A stretch of DNA of 64,000 bases from contig CM042152.1 of the NCBI GenBank assembly GCA_023376005.1, positions 69,580,139 through 69,644,138 of the forward strand, given 5' to 3'. A model generated the notes under the pieces. That model had not been told where the DNA came from, searched no databases, and saw nothing but the letters and a program-made list of their open reading frames with translations. Of this stretch, positions 1-10,387 are shown piece after piece (position 1 is the stretch's first letter; the number at the start of each line of letters is the position of its first letter). The position numbers were made by a program, and so were the translations under genes. This DNA is from Doryteuthis pealeii (Eukaryota > Mollusca > Cephalopoda > Myopsida > Loliginidae).

Positions 1-300
1 TATTCTTTATTAAAAACTCACATCCCAAAAAGGTTTACGTGCATGGTGAGAAGCTGGCATCTTTTTGGGAGCAGAAACTTAACATCTGCTTCCCTCAGCT
101 AACAGCCAGAATCTGACTTACTAACCCCAATTTCTGTTCTCATGCCTTCTCATTGACAGAAGTCGTTGGGGGGGGGTGAAGTAAAGGCCATTACCTATAA
201 CAGCTAATGGTAACTTTCCATTTACCATTTTTCAGTTATTTGAATTTTAACTACACTTACAGACATAATTCGTAGGCTACCCATGCATTATGTAACACCT
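1..300 (+). repeat. Dispersed repeat R1, copy 1
   Basis: Matches 5919-6218 over its whole length in the same order: TATTCTTTATTA start, CATGGTGAGAAGC, ACATCTGCTTCCCTC, TTTGAATTTTAACTACACTT and AATTCGTAGGCTRCCCAT. The left edge may be cut by the window start. Class unknown. In copy 2 the DNA just upstream has a TATAATG box and AATAAATAAA, so an LTR-like origin is possible but unproven. Confidence 0.6.
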
Positions 301-334
301 ACTTAGATATATATGGACATAATGTCATTGATAA

Positions 335-590
335 ATATTATGGAAAAGATTAACTCTTAACATCCTGTTGAGAATTTTCAAAGTCCAGAAATCCTATAAG
401 GATTTATCAATAAATGGTTTAAAATTGCCTTTTCATTTAAAGTTACCTGTTATTTCCCTTAAATCAAAGACTTCTAAATATGTTTAATATTAGATTTAAA
501 CAAAGGCTATCATTTGGGGTAGATTATAAAAATGAATGTGACTTCTGGCTGAGTGGAATGAGGTGATATAGGATGTTAAGAGTTAAGACT
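335..590 (-). repeat. Hel-1 long-form internal segment
   Basis: The reverse complement matches the interior of the Hel-1 long copy at 58390-58935, including GAAGTCTTTGATTT, AAATAACAGGTAACTTTAAATG and GATGTTAAGAGTTAA. It lacks the SINE-2 insertion that copy carries, so bases 553-568 represent the empty integration site. Neither Helitron terminus is visible here. Confidence 0.65.
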
Positions 591-599
591 ACTAAATAG

Positions 600-1392
600 A
601 GACTCAGATAAATAAATCATTTTAAATGCATGTATATGATTTGATCATGAATGTTTGGTATTTATCATCACAATGTACATTACCATATTAAAACTTGTTG
701 ATAGAAAGACAGACAATATGTGATAGACTAAGATAGATTGAAACTCAAAGACAAAAAAGCATCAATATATTCTAGGGGTGGAGAATCTGCAATAGGCCAA
801 AAGAGGCAGGGTGGGGAGAGTGTCTGCAATTTCTGCTAACACACATTGATACCCCATTTTTAAAAGTGTTCTTTAGTCCAGATACAAAAGGGGTGGGGGT
901 AAGGTCGTTTTGAATTGGGAGGTGGGGCATATGTTGTATAGCCACATATCGTCGAGTGATAGAGAGACAGGGATTGAGACTTACTTGTTACTTAATTTCT
1001 TTTTTTACTGGCTGTTTCCTCTACTTCTTCTTTGGACGTCATCTTGTTGTCTAGCCGTCTTCTTACTAAGGGCTTCTTTTTAAGGGCTAACTTTTTTAGT
1101 CATGCAATTAATTAAACTCACAAGACTTTTTTTCCTTGATCAAGATTTATTTAACCCATTCTTATTTGTCGCACGGTGAGAATCAACCTCGCAGTAGCAA
1201 GTCTACTCTGCGTTGATTTCAGGTTGAAACTAAAACTAACTAGTTACGTTTTTCTAGAGGTCCGTTTGGGTCATCTAACAGAAATCTACCCGCCTACACT
1301 TTTAACTCTAATGAACCTATTTCAAACTAACTACAGGGTCTTGTCAACAATTCATGCTACCACATAATATGTAACACATTGAAGTGTTTTGA
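600..1392. other. Unassigned AT-rich sequence
   Basis: No gene, SINE or clear repeat recognised. It contains short poly-T tracts and CTTCTTC-rich stretches near 1015-1090. The short open frame from about 1176 shows no recognisable motif and is treated as chance. Confidence 0.4.
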
Positions 1393-2027
1393 TATTTAGT
1401 TGGTTATTTGGGTTTTATGGCATGTCAACCCTTGTTGGGTTATTTTAATCTGAAGACATTTTGTTTTAATACTCATTTTTTAAAATCTATTTAACCCATA
1501 GATAGGACCATAACAAGTACTAACAACCACTGGGTCAGTGTGGACCTGGCAGTAATGGCAATAAAGGGGTACCCTAACAGGTACTACCACTCTTGGTCAA
1601 AGTGCACCTGGGAGTAATGGGAATGAAGCATACTCCACATTCCCCAGAGCTCCAGAATTGGAACTTCACCACTAAATGCATTTTAACTTACTCAGGACAC
1701 TAAGACCCTCAGCCACCACTTTCTAGCACCCATATGATAAAAAGGGTTAGGTGGTTTGCCATAAGGGCAATAGGATGTGGGACAATCATATAGGTGCTAG
1801 AGCCTGACGTGACCGGCTGATTGATTCAAGGGGATCCTCTCCGACTGATCATGTAGCCTAAGTAAGAGCCAAAGTGGGGTGTTGCATGTCATGGACTGCT
1901 CAGCCTCCAGGATTACATCATTAAGCATCACAGGTCGCCACCCACGGCCAACATTGGGGGGAGGGGATTTGAATCTTCTGCAGAGGTTCAGTCGGTGTAT
2001 TCTACAGCTCCAGTCGACAGGGTGGCT
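1393..2027 (-). repeat. Fam4 repeat, near full length
   Basis: Reverse-orientation copy of the ~600 bp Fam4 family (compare 23548-24140 and 35728-36330). The 3' tail, read here as TTTTATGGCATGTCAACC, is at the low-coordinate end and the CTGCAGAGG head region is at about 1978. It has an internal duplication of the GGTAGTACC/CTGACCCAGAG segment near 1500-1620. Probably a retroposon; no coding capacity is seen. Confidence 0.75.
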
Positions 2028-2404
2028 TTGATATTTGCCTAGAACAAATCATATTTGAAGATCGCAAAAAAAAAAAAAACAAGTAGAAAAAAATAGTCAT
2101 TCCCATAAAAAGATATTATCACAGAAATAAAAGAATGGTATTGAAAAACGCACCATTGACGCAATGTGCTTTGCGGAGAGTGAAGAACTGGGTCAACATT
2201 TAGTTCTTTTGAGAATTAAAGTCAGAAATTTTTCATTGACATTCCAAGATATTACAGAAAACAGAGCGTCGATAAAATAAGCAATTGATTTTTCTTCTTC
2301 TTCTTCCTCCTCTGTTATTGTTAAGTCTGCAGAACTTGCCATCATTGACCTAAACATGTTTAGTTCCTAAACAGAACCTGTTTATATGTATTTCCCCAAC
2401 TCCT
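2028..2404. other. Spacer between inverted Fam4 copies
   Basis: A short AT-rich spacer with poly-A near 2066-2079 and a (TTC)n run near 2291-2308. No gene seen. The flanking Fam4 copies are in opposite orientation, giving a large imperfect inverted repeat. Confidence 0.4.
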
Positions 2405-2955
2405 CCTGGATAGGACGTTAAACTACATCTGGTGGTGAGGTTCCAATTCTGGAACTCTTGGTAGTGCCATTACTCCCAGGTCCACCCTGACCTAAAGTGA
2501 TGGTACCTTAGAGTCCCATATATAGATTAAATAGACATGACATGCAACACTCCACTTTGGTCGTTCTGATCACTTGGTTGGTTACGTCAAGCCCTAGCAC
2601 CTATATGATTGTCCCAATCCTATTACCCTTATGGCAAACCCCTAACCCTTTTATCATAGAAGGTGGTGGTTGAGGATCTTAGTGTCCTGGGTATGATATT
2701 AAACTCTGATGGTGAAGTTCCAATTCTGGAGCTCTGGGGAATGTGGAGTACTCTTCATCACCATTACTCCCAGGTTCACTCTGACCCACAAGTGGTAGTA
2801 CCTGTTAGGGTCCCATCTATAGGTTAAATAGATCAAGAAATGAGTTTTAAAAAATGTTTTGAAAAATACCCAACAGGAAGTGATAAAAAAAAAACATCTT
2901 CAGTATAAAATAACCCAACAAGGGTTGACATGCCATAAAATTCAACCAACCGACT
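2405..2955 (+). repeat. Fam4 repeat, rearranged
   Basis: Fam4 copy with the tail GGGTTGACATGCCATAAAA followed by CAACC units. The GTTCCAATTCTGGA...CCCAGGT block occurs twice (about 2430-2510 and 2710-2800), so the copy is internally duplicated or two partial copies are joined. Confidence 0.7.
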
Positions 2956-2965
2956 AACCTCTCCA

Positions 2966-3090
2966 TCAGAATGCAACACTAGGTCAATTTTAAGCAGAGT
3001 TTAATAGGTTTGAATTCAAAGTTCTCCTTCCCCTAGACCTGTTGCCATACAATTGTTAAAGGCCTAGTCTGCCCTACTATTTACTCATCG
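2966..3090 (-). repeat. SINE-2 fragment
   Basis: The SINE-2 body read in reverse: ACACTAGGTCAATTTTAAGC, CCTAGACCTGTTGCC, AGTCTGCCCTACTATTTACTCAT. The tRNA-like head is missing. Confidence 0.7.
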
Positions 3091-3160
3091 CTTTTCTCCA
3101 AGGAAAAAAAAAGGATACGAATTTGAGTCTCACCTTTGTTATTATTTCCAATCTGTAGTT

Positions 3161-3350
3161 GGATTTCTCTGAATTTTTTAGATGAGGCTTGATAATTAGT
3201 AAAAAAAAAAAAAGGTTCCCGAGTCCAAGAAGGTTCCCAAATCTGACAAGAAATACCTGAAGAAGGCCAGAGGGTACATCGGCTGAAATATTGTACAGAT
3301 AACAATAAAGATGAGGACAATAGTTTGAATAATCCAAATAATACTAATCT
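3161..3350 (+). repeat. GATGAGG repeat with hammerhead-like core
   Basis: Member of a family also seen at 6605-6740, 13990-14170, 15605-15780 and 49250-49605. Order on this strand: GATGAGGCTTGATAATTAGT, a short tandem GGTTCCC motif, CCTGAAGAAGGCC, GGCTGAAA, then ACAATAAAGATGAGGACAAT. CTGAAGA plus a bulged stem plus GAAA resembles a hammerhead ribozyme core, but the cleavage site and stem I are not convincing. Confidence 0.6.
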
Positions 3351-3416
3351 GTGGTTGGTTGGTTAGTTGTTTGGTTTAATGGTATATATTGCCTATAAAT
3401 AAGTATCATTATCATC

Positions 3417-3725
3417 ATTATTGAAGTCAGTCTACTATTGGTTTAAATAACAGCAACTGGCTAAGCACAACTGAATCAGTGTCAAGACAACTGGTACTTA
3501 TGGGAATTCAGAATAGTCCACTCATGCATTTGGGTGATTCCATTCCTTGAGTCCTGATTGGCTGCTTAGTTTGTATGATGTTCTGAGGCTTCATAAATAA
3601 CCTGCCATTTTGCAGTAGTCTTTGCAGCAAACCAGATTCGTATTGGGTTACGACTGCTTGCTGCCTTGTCTTACCAATTCGACGCTAATTGGAACTAGTA
3701 TGATTATTCTACAATCATGTTGTGC
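3417..3725 (-). repeat. F repeat with promoter-like module
   Basis: Homologous to 31993-32300, 36390-36705 and 60645-60941. Promoter direction is inferred as minus, from the CCAAT box (AGCCAATCAG) and a downstream TATA-like site (decayed to CATAAGTA in this copy). It could be a solo LTR-like or other short non-coding element; the class is not established. Confidence 0.6.
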
Positions 3726-3770
3726 AGTTAGCACAGACATCCATGACAATCAATAACCAAATAAATTTCA

Positions 3771-4021
3771 GTTTTAGCTCAGTTGGTAGAGTGTCGGGCA
3801 TGGGACCACAAGGTTCCGGGTTCGGTACCGGCCCTCTCCAACTCAGCATATGAGTAGCACAGGGATCTGTGTGGTAAAGTGAGGAGATGATGATAGGTGT
3901 GGCACTCCACCTTTGACGCCAAAATAATCTCCTTGGTCTAGCGCTAGTGAAAAGGAGATAGACTCCTTCGCTGTCTGGCTAATACTGACTTTAGGCCAGC
4001 CCGACGACTTTACTTACTTTA
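3771..4021 (+). mobile_element. SINE-1, tRNA-derived
   Basis: A-box-like TTTAGCTCAGTTGGTAGAG and B-box-like GGGTTCGGTACC head, followed by the family body: CAACTCAGCATATGAGTAGC, GATCTGTGTGGTAAAG, CTCCTTGGTCTAGCGCTAGT, AAAGGAGATAGACTCC. It ends in a TTTACTTAC-type tail. Pol III transcription and LINE-dependent mobilisation are known for such SINEs; no function in the host is implied. Confidence 0.88.
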
Positions 4022-4625
4022 CTTACCTGTGGCACAGTGGCTAACATGTTAGACTAGTAAACGATATTGAACTCCATTCACACTATTAGATCCACTTTTG
4101 GACTAATATCCTTGGGAAAGGTATCAAACCCCCTCAAAAATGCCAGTTTGTTATAGGTTAAATAGTACTGTTGGATTGTCTTCCCTTGGATCTGGAAGAG
4201 TTATCTTCCCTCTCATTCCTTATTCTCACCACCAGGCGTTTTTCTGTATTCAAGCAGGAAGCGCCAGATTCAAGATCTCTCTTTTCTCCTTCTTCTTGGA
4301 CTGGACAACATGTGTTAGACATTTGTGTCCATAACTATCTATATCTTTTATATGTACATGTAGGTAACTATTGTTTATGTTCTTATTGTAACTTGTGCCT
4401 TACACATATTTCTTGTATATGTGATAAATGTCTCCATGTGCTTTTATTAAAGTCCATTATTTTATGTTCAATACTCGTGTCGGAGTTGTTTGTTTCAATT
4501 AGTTATAACATTATTATAACCTTGAACCTTACAGTACCACTACTGTTCTTCTACAAGGATGGCTGTGGCATTAAATGACCCCCTAAGGTTGATATGCCAT
4601 TAAACAAAGAAACCAAACCAAATAA
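4022..4625 (+). mobile_element. SINE-5 with shared Fam4-type tail
   Basis: The tRNA-like head GTGGCACAGTGGCTAACATG with a B-box-like GATATTGAACTCC is followed by CTTGGGAAAGGTATCAAACC. The 3' end GGCATTAAATGACCCC then GGTTGATATGCCATTAAAC matches Fam4 and the 5S SINE. About 300 bp in the middle (4190-4490) are absent from the other SINE-5 copy at 61255 and may be an insertion. Confidence 0.65.
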
Positions 4626-5096
4626 ATTTCAGAATAATCATTTTTTTTTATTTTTTTTTTTTTTACTAATGACTTAGATTAAAAATAACCCAGACAGGTT
4701 GACATGCCTTTACAAATCAATCAATCAAATCCACATCTGCCACCCACCCACACCCTGCTCCTAGCACCTGCATGGTGGCCATTCTAATCCCAGGAGATCA
4801 TCCTGCCAGACTTCTTTTCTTTTTTTTTCTTTTTTTTTTTACTTATCTTTTAAATTGTATTTTTTACTTATCTTTTAAATTGTATTAGCTACTCGAAGTA
4901 ATGTATAGTTGACTTACAGTATACTAACCAAATTACATGTAAGAGGTCATGACTTAGACCGCAGCTGCTTATGGGGAAAATCCTAGATATTTTGTGAAAA
5001 AAATCATTGAAGACATTCTGATGGCGTCTTCAAACAATGTTTTAGATAAAAAGAAATTTTCTTTTCTAGCATTGTTAACTTATTCCATAACCAGAG
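4626..5096. other. Poly-T and AT-rich spacer
   Basis: Contains poly-T near 4641-4664, a partial Fam4-like tail near 4684-4735, poly-T near 4818-4840, and a short tandem duplication of a TTTTACTTATC/TTTTAAATTGTAT unit at about 4837-4886. No gene seen. Confidence 0.5.
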
Positions 5097-5705
5097 ATGC
5101 TGATAGGTACACATCTTTCATCCCTGACACCTAAAAGTCTAAAAGCATACAGTAAAATCATATCGGTACATCCCAGTGGTTATCTTTTTTCTTGCCTCAC
5201 AATTTCAAGTTAACTGTAAATACATTTCAATAGTTTCTTAGAAATGAATTACACAGGATAGGTTACAAGGTAGGAATTAGCCGGCTTTAGTTGGGACCCA
5301 TAAATTATCCTGGGGACTCATTCAAAGCAAATAGGTGTCTGAAATAAGAAAAGTTTTGGTCAATGGACCAGGCTTTGGGTTACCATTCAGAGATGCTGAT
5401 AGGTACACGTCCTACATCTCTGATACACAAAAATCTTAAATGCAGTAAAATCATATCCATGTATCCCAGTGTTTTTCTTTTTTCTTCCCTCACAATTTCA
5501 AGCTACATGTAAATACATTTCAATAGTTTTTAGAAACAAATAACACAGGATAGATTACAAGGTAGGGGTTAGATGGCTTTAATTGTTTCACCAGATCATA
5601 AATAAAAACCCTACAATTTATTAAGAAACTTTAGTTGGGACCCATCAAATTTCCTGAGGACTCGTTCAAAGCAAATATGTGCATCTCAGGATGTACTAAA
5701 TCAAA
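5097..5705 (+). repeat. R2 repeat, two tandem copies
   Basis: Two direct copies (about 5097-5370 and 5389-5705), each starting GCTGATAGGTACAC and running through AGTAAAATCATAT, TCACAATTTCAAG, TGTAAATACATTTCAATAG and TTTAGTTGGGACCCAT. A third copy is at 30357-30672. Not recognised as a known element. Confidence 0.75.
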
Positions 5706-5918
5706 AAGCTATCAGCATCACTGCATACCCATTCATCCCTGCTGGGTATATAATGGGAAGAGAGTAGACAGGAGAGGAGATGGGTTCTTACTTGTTCTCA
5801 CTTTGTCAGTGCCATCTTCTTCTGGGCTAATTCTTCTTTCTTCTTTTGAGCTGGGTTGTCTGTGCTCATTTCTTGTTTGTAATAAATAAACAAGACTTTG
5901 TTGTTTTTTTTAGATGTC

Positions 5919-6218
5919 TATTCTTTATTACAAAAACCCCAAGCCAAAAAGGGTTTTCTACCATGGTGAGAAGCAGGTATCTTGAGAGTGAAGGACCCCT
6001 ACATCTGCTTCCCTCGGCTAATGGTCAGCATCTCTAACTAACTCTAACTTTTTGTTCTCACGCCTTCTTTAGCCAATCAGCATTCAGGTCAGAAAAGGTT
6101 TAACTGCCGTCAATAACTTTTTTTTCAACGGTTAATGGTAATTTTCCATTTTCCGTTATTTGAATTTTAACTACACTTAGAACCTAATTCGTAGGCTGCC
6201 CATTAATTATATAACAAA
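5919..6218 (+). repeat. Dispersed repeat R1, copy 2
   Basis: Partner of 1-300. Just upstream are GGGTATATAATGGGAAGAG at about 5748 and AATAAATAAACAAGAC at 5881, which together resemble a promoter and poly-A signal. Whether these belong to R1 is not clear. Confidence 0.6.
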
Positions 6219-6477
6219 CTCTTTACCTACCAAATTTCCCTTACATCTGTATCAAATTTTCTAGGTATTTTTCCATTCAGCTGGTTCCCTATTCCAAAAA
6301 GATCAGACAAAACAAGATGATTTTTTCAGTGGAAGCAAGTGACACATGTGAGCGAGTCGCTGCCAGGGGTTTATGGTAGGATCACAGTGGTGGGAGAGCT
6401 ACTGTGAGTGGTTTAAAGTAGGCAAAGAGTTAAAGACCAAGATATGTTGGATAGGACTGATACAAACAAACTTTAAC
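6219..6477. other. Unassigned spacer
   Basis: Sequence between the R1 copy and a SINE-2 fragment. No recognisable gene or repeat. Confidence 0.35.
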
Positions 6478-6600
6478 TAATGCCCTAGGGAAACGCATGA
6501 ATCTGACTCTTCTCTCCTGGCCCAGCAATGTGTAAATAGTAGGGCAGATTAGGTTATTTTAGCCTTGGTAAGTCAACGAGTCTAGGGGAATGAAATTTCT
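6478..6600 (+). repeat. SINE-2 fragment
   Basis: Body of SINE-2: GCCCTAGGGAAACGCATGAA, GTAAATAGTAGGGCAGATT, CTTGGTAAGTCAACGAGTCT. Head and 3' end are missing. Confidence 0.65.
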
Positions 6601-6604
6601 GAAT

Positions 6605-6740
6605 TAAAACTGTTACTCTGAATTTTTGAGATGAGGCTTGATAATTTGTATTATCTATATTATTTGGACTATTGTCCTCATCTTTATTGTTATCTATACA
6701 ACATTTCAGCTGATATGCCCTCCAGCCTTCTTCAGATCTA
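6605..6740 (-). repeat. GATGAGG repeat with hammerhead-like core
   Basis: Minus-strand copy of the 3161-3350 family. On the minus strand it reads TCTGAAGAAGGCT...AGCTGAAATGTTGTA. The putative stem II here is AG(G)CT/AGCT, whereas the 3256 copy has AG(G)CC/GGCT, a paired difference that keeps base pairing. Truncated upstream of the core. Confidence 0.55.
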
Positions 6741-7335
6741 ATACTACTGAATATCAAGTTTGATCCTCACTGGATGCCCCATATTTATGACCTTGTGTCA
6801 CATCCTACTGTGGCAAATGGTTTGGGTATTAGGGCATCCCAAATAGGTGTAATGATTAGAAAGTTAGTCTTGCAGATCCGTTAGCAAGTTTGATCCTCTC
6901 TGGATGCCCGGTATTTGCAACCTTGTGTCACATCCTACTGTGGTAAACAGGTTGGGTGTTAGGGTGTCCCATCGTAGTATAATGGTTAGCAAGTTAACCT
7001 CGCAGATCCATTACTACTGAGTAGCAAGTTCACTCCTTGCTGGATGCCCCATACATACAATCTGGTTATTTCCTATAACTCCAACCTAAAAAGGGGAACC
7101 ACTCTGAATGAATTTTATAGATTATTTATTGATTTATTTATTTATTGATCTACTAAGAAAAAAAGAAGACGGGTTTAGGGTTAGGGTTTAGGGTTAGTTT
7201 AATGAGAAAATAATGGGTAAATCAATTAGCAGCTAAAATTAATTCAGAGTGGTTCCCCTTTTTTAGGTTGGAGTTATAGGAAATAACCTACAATCTTGTG
7301 TCATATCCTATCCGTGGCGAACAAGTTGGGTAAAT
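6741..7335 (+). repeat. SINE-3 tandem repeat, interrupted by MITE
   Basis: About 2.5 tandem units of ~120 bp, each with a tRNA-like GTATAATGGTTAGCAAGTTA and GCAGATCCATTACTACTGAG, then TTGATCCTC.CTGGATGCCC, CCTTGTGTCACATCCTACTG and CAGGTTGGG. The last unit is split by a MITE at 7064-7288 and resumes after 7296. Single units are at 31262-31350 and 32390-32475. Confidence 0.7.
7064..7288. mobile_element. Palindromic MITE with 8-bp target duplication
   Basis: Terminal inverted repeats start GGTTATTTCCTATAACTCCA and end with the complement. Arms extend through AAGGGGAACCACTCT. The flanks carry an exact 8-bp duplication TACAATCT (7056-7063 and 7289-7296), and removing the element rejoins a SINE-3 unit. 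Eight-base duplications suggest hAT-type mobilisation. The loop holds telomere-like TTAGGG repeats. No transposase. Confidence 0.88.
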
Positions 7336-7604
7336 TTATACATAAATTGGACTTTTCTGAATTTTTAGCATTAAAGTTCTGAATTCAGAATTTTTAGGAT
7401 TATCATTATACTGTAGTCAGATATAACATTTCTAGATTTTTCAGAATTTATTACTATCATTTCTTGTTGGCAATAGGACATTTTTATAACCTTCTTCTCA
7501 ATCTAATAAATATTTTATACCAGGGAATTAGAAATCCAGATTTTTGAATTCATAAGAAATCAATTCACTATGAATGCTTAACCAAAAGATGACACACATA
7601 CACT

Positions 7605-7608
7605 CACA

Positions 7609-7680
<72 letters not shown>

Positions 7681-7686
7681 ATATAT
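7605..7686. repeat. (AC)n(AT)n microsatellite
   Basis: Uninterrupted CA repeats pass into TA repeats. Simple sequence with no other content. Confidence 0.95.
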
Positions 7687-7730
7687 GACATAATACTACT
7701 TCAACAAAAAATGATGAAACTGTATTCAGA

Positions 7731-7971
7731 TACTTAGCTCAGTCGGTAGAGCATTCGGCTTGAAACCACAAGGTTCCTAGTTTGATACTGGCCCTCACCA
7801 ACTCAACGTATGAGTAGTACAGGGATCTGTGTGGTAAAGTAAGGAGCTGATCGTAGGTGTGGCACTCCACTGCCGATGCTAGAATAATCTCCTTGTCTAG
7901 TGCTAGTGAAAAGGGGATAGACTCCTTCACTGATTGGCTTGATACCAACTTTAGGTCACCCCAATGACTTC

Positions 7972-7975
<4 letters not shown>
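7731..7975 (+). mobile_element. SINE-1, tRNA-derived
   Basis: Head CTTAGCTCAGTCGGTAGAGC with the full SINE-1 body. The 3' end runs straight into (TA)n at 7976-8010, as in several SINE-1 copies. Confidence 0.88.
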
Positions 7976-8013
<38 letters not shown>

Positions 8014-8014
<1 letters not shown>

Positions 8015-8258
8015 GTTGTCAGAGTGGCTCATTGTCAGTCTCAGTCAGACTGCGAAGGAGTCTATCTTCTTTTTGCACCTGACAAATGCTATTTCATCTG
8101 ATAGGAATTAGCACATCTACCATCAGCTCCCCACTTTTACAACACAGATCAGATTACCTAAGCTGTGCTACTCATGAGCTGAGTTGATGAGGGCCAGTTT
8201 TGGACCTGGATCCTTATGATTCTTATGCAGATACTCTACCAACTGAACTTAACCTGCC
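8014..8258 (-). mobile_element. SINE-1, degenerate
   Basis: Minus-strand SINE-1 with many substitutions: GAAGGAGTCTATC, CCATCAGCTCCCCAC, TGTGCTACTCATGAGCTGAG, TGAGGGCCAG and TCTACCAACTGA are recognisable. It lies head to tail across (TA)n from the plus-strand copy at 7731, giving an inverted pair. Confidence 0.8.
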
Positions 8259-8260
8259 CT

Positions 8261-8261
<1 letters not shown>

Positions 8262-8302
<41 letters not shown>

Positions 8303-8509
8303 ATCAAAGATATTAATCAAAACTGTCAGTTTCAGCTTTTCATGATCATCAGGTGATTAATGTGAAACTGACAGTTGCAATTAATGTTTGAGTTTTGATA
8401 TTTGATATGCAAATAGCCCTATATTGAATGCTGAGCGCTGTTATGGAAAAGACAGCCAGACAAATGCAAGTTGTTCTTTATATTTTACAGTATTAAAATA
8501 TATATATAT

Positions 8510-8556
<47 letters not shown>
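8262..8556. repeat. (TA)n microsatellites with short spacer
   Basis: TA tracts at about 8262-8296 and 8500-8556. The spacer contains a short AACTGACAGTT dyad and an AATATTGAATGCTGAGCGC stretch. No gene. Confidence 0.85.
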
Positions 8557-8559
<3 letters not shown>

Positions 8560-8693
8560 GGTATTGCTCTTTATATCTTTTCCTTCTATAGCAGAAAGCT
8601 AGTTAGAAGAAAATAGTGAGAAAGTCGAGTTGACTGGCATTTCAGCTGGGTGCCCTATTGATATATCATGTATTGAGCTGTCATTCTCACTAT

Positions 8694-8803
8694 CCCTTTT
8701 TTTTTTTTTTTTTTTTTTTTTTTACCTGAAGAAAACTGATTATTTCTACTCGAGCTGATTAATTCTTGTATTCTGATACTTTGACATTTCTTATCATAAT
8801 TTC

Positions 8804-8835
<32 letters not shown>

Positions 8836-9070
8836 AAAAAGAAATTTGATTTCATTAAATTATGAACAGAAGAAATGAACCAAAAATACTTTTTTTTGTT
8901 GCCTTTTATTTGTTTATTTATTTTTATTTATTTATTCATTTTTTTTCATTGTTTAATTCTTGTGTTTATCAATTTCAGCAGTATGATTTTTTTTTGTTGG
9001 GCGGGTAGGGATCTTTTCTCTAGCATTTACTTTTTATTGTTTTATTTTTTTTAAGGTTTTCTTGTTTTAA
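8694..9070. repeat. Poly-T tracts
   Basis: Runs of T at about 8697-8723 and 8805-8832, then a T-rich, low-complexity stretch (TTTATTTATT repeats) to about 9070. No gene. Confidence 0.85.
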
Positions 9071-9179
9071 AGGCAGTTTTCATTTGTATTGTATTTTGAG
9101 AATTTTCATTTAGGAATTAGTTCTTTCAGTCGAATATTACTTGGTAGGGGGGGGATGAGCAGATTTGGAAGCTACAGCT

Positions 9180-9770
9180 TATTGATATTCTCACCCTTTA
9201 ACTCACTCTCTTTCTATTTCATACATTCACTCACTCTCTTCTCTTCATTTACTCACTCACTCTCTTTCTCTTTCATTTACTCACTCACTCTCTCTCTCTC
9301 TCTTTTCTCTTTCATACACTCACTCTCACTCATTTACTCATGCACTCTCTCTCTCTTTCATGCATCATTCTCTCTCATTCATGCACTCCCTCTATCACTC
9401 TCTTTCTCACTCACACACTCAACCTTTCAAACTTTTTCTCTTTCTCACATCACTCCAACTTACTCTTTTTTAATGTACTCAATATCACTTACTCTTTCTT
9501 GCACAACCTCTCGCTTTCTCTTTCTCGCACTACCTCTCACTTTCTCGCACTACCTCTCTCTTTCTCTTTCTCACAAAACCTCTTGCCTTTTCTCTCTCGT
9601 ACTACCTCTCGCCTTCTCTCTCTCGCACTACCTTCTTGCCTTCCCTCTCTCGCACTACCTCTCCTTCTCTCTCTCTCTCTCGCACTACCTCTCGCCTTCT
9701 CTCTCTCTCTCGCACTACCTCTCGCCTTCTCTCACTTTCCTCTTTCTCGCACTACTTCTAGTGTATACTT
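9180..9770 (+). repeat. Polypyrimidine minisatellite
   Basis: Almost pure C/T on this strand. It evolves from CACTCACTCTCTTTCTC units to CTCGCACTACCTCTCGCCTT units. The long open frame here is only a translation of the repeat (Ser/Leu/Phe). It could adopt triplex structure; that is inference. Confidence 0.9.
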
Positions 9771-9781
9771 ATAAAAGTCTT

Positions 9782-9979
9782 GGTTATTTCCTATAACTCC
9801 AACATAAACAAAGGGGAACCACTCTTGACTGATAAATTATTTATTTATTTATTGATCTACTAGGAAAAAAGACAGAGATATGGTTAGGGTTTAGGGTTAG
9901 TTTAATGGGAAAATAAATAAATAATTTATCAGTCAAGAGTGGTTCCCCTTTGTTTATTTTAGCCATATAGGAAATAACC
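9782..9979. mobile_element. Palindromic MITE, second copy
   Basis: Same family as 7064-7288: GGTTATTTCCTATAACTCCA ends, GGGGAACCACTCT arms, GGTTAGGGTTTAGGGTTAG loop. Flanks AAAGTCTT and AAAGTCAC agree at 6 of 8 positions, consistent with an aged 8-bp target duplication. Confidence 0.85.
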
Positions 9980-9987
9980 AAAGTCAC

Positions 9988-10352
9988 TATGTATTTACTC
10001 AACTCATCTGCCATAGGCAGGATGTGACACAAGATCAATTTTTAAGTTGTGTACTGCTGGTTCATTCTCCTAGACTAGTTGCCTAGATTTATCCATAGTT
10101 GAAAGAAGAACAAGTGGAGTCATGCCTTTCCCCAGGGCATTTAGAGGTTTCATTCCCCTTGAGTAGTTGCCTTACAAGGCTAGAGAACCCAGTCTAACTT
10201 ACTATTTACCCATAGCTGGGGGAGGAATCGATTGATGCATGCCTTTCCCGAGGGCATTAGTGCAAAGCAAAACCCAAACAGCCTCATCCAGGATTTGAAC
10301 TCTGGTCACTAATTCCATTTCCTTCAATGATAACCGTAATGCTAAGCTCACC
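9988..10352 (-). mobile_element. SINE-2, tRNA-derived, with duplication
   Basis: Reverse SINE-2: GGCAGGATGTGACACAAG, CCTAGACTAGTTGCC, GTCTAACTTACTATTTACCC, CCTTTCCCGAGGGCATTAG, and the head with B-box complement GGATTTGAACTCTGG. Part of the body is duplicated (CCCATAGCT/ATCCATAGTT blocks), making it longer than the usual ~290 bp. Confidence 0.8.
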
Positions 10353-10356
10353 TCTT

Positions 10357-10387
<31 letters not shown>

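Noticed and set aside
3256..3303. Active hammerhead in the GATGAGG family
   Set aside because: CTGAAGA and GAAA are present, but stem I and a cleavage triplet in the right place cannot be found in any of the copies here.
7165..7200. True telomere or chromosome-end fusion
   Set aside because: Only a few TTAGGG-like units, and they sit at the centre of a MITE found twice.
9089..9796. 235-residue open frame
   Set aside because: Low-complexity Ser/Leu translation of the CT-rich minisatellite.
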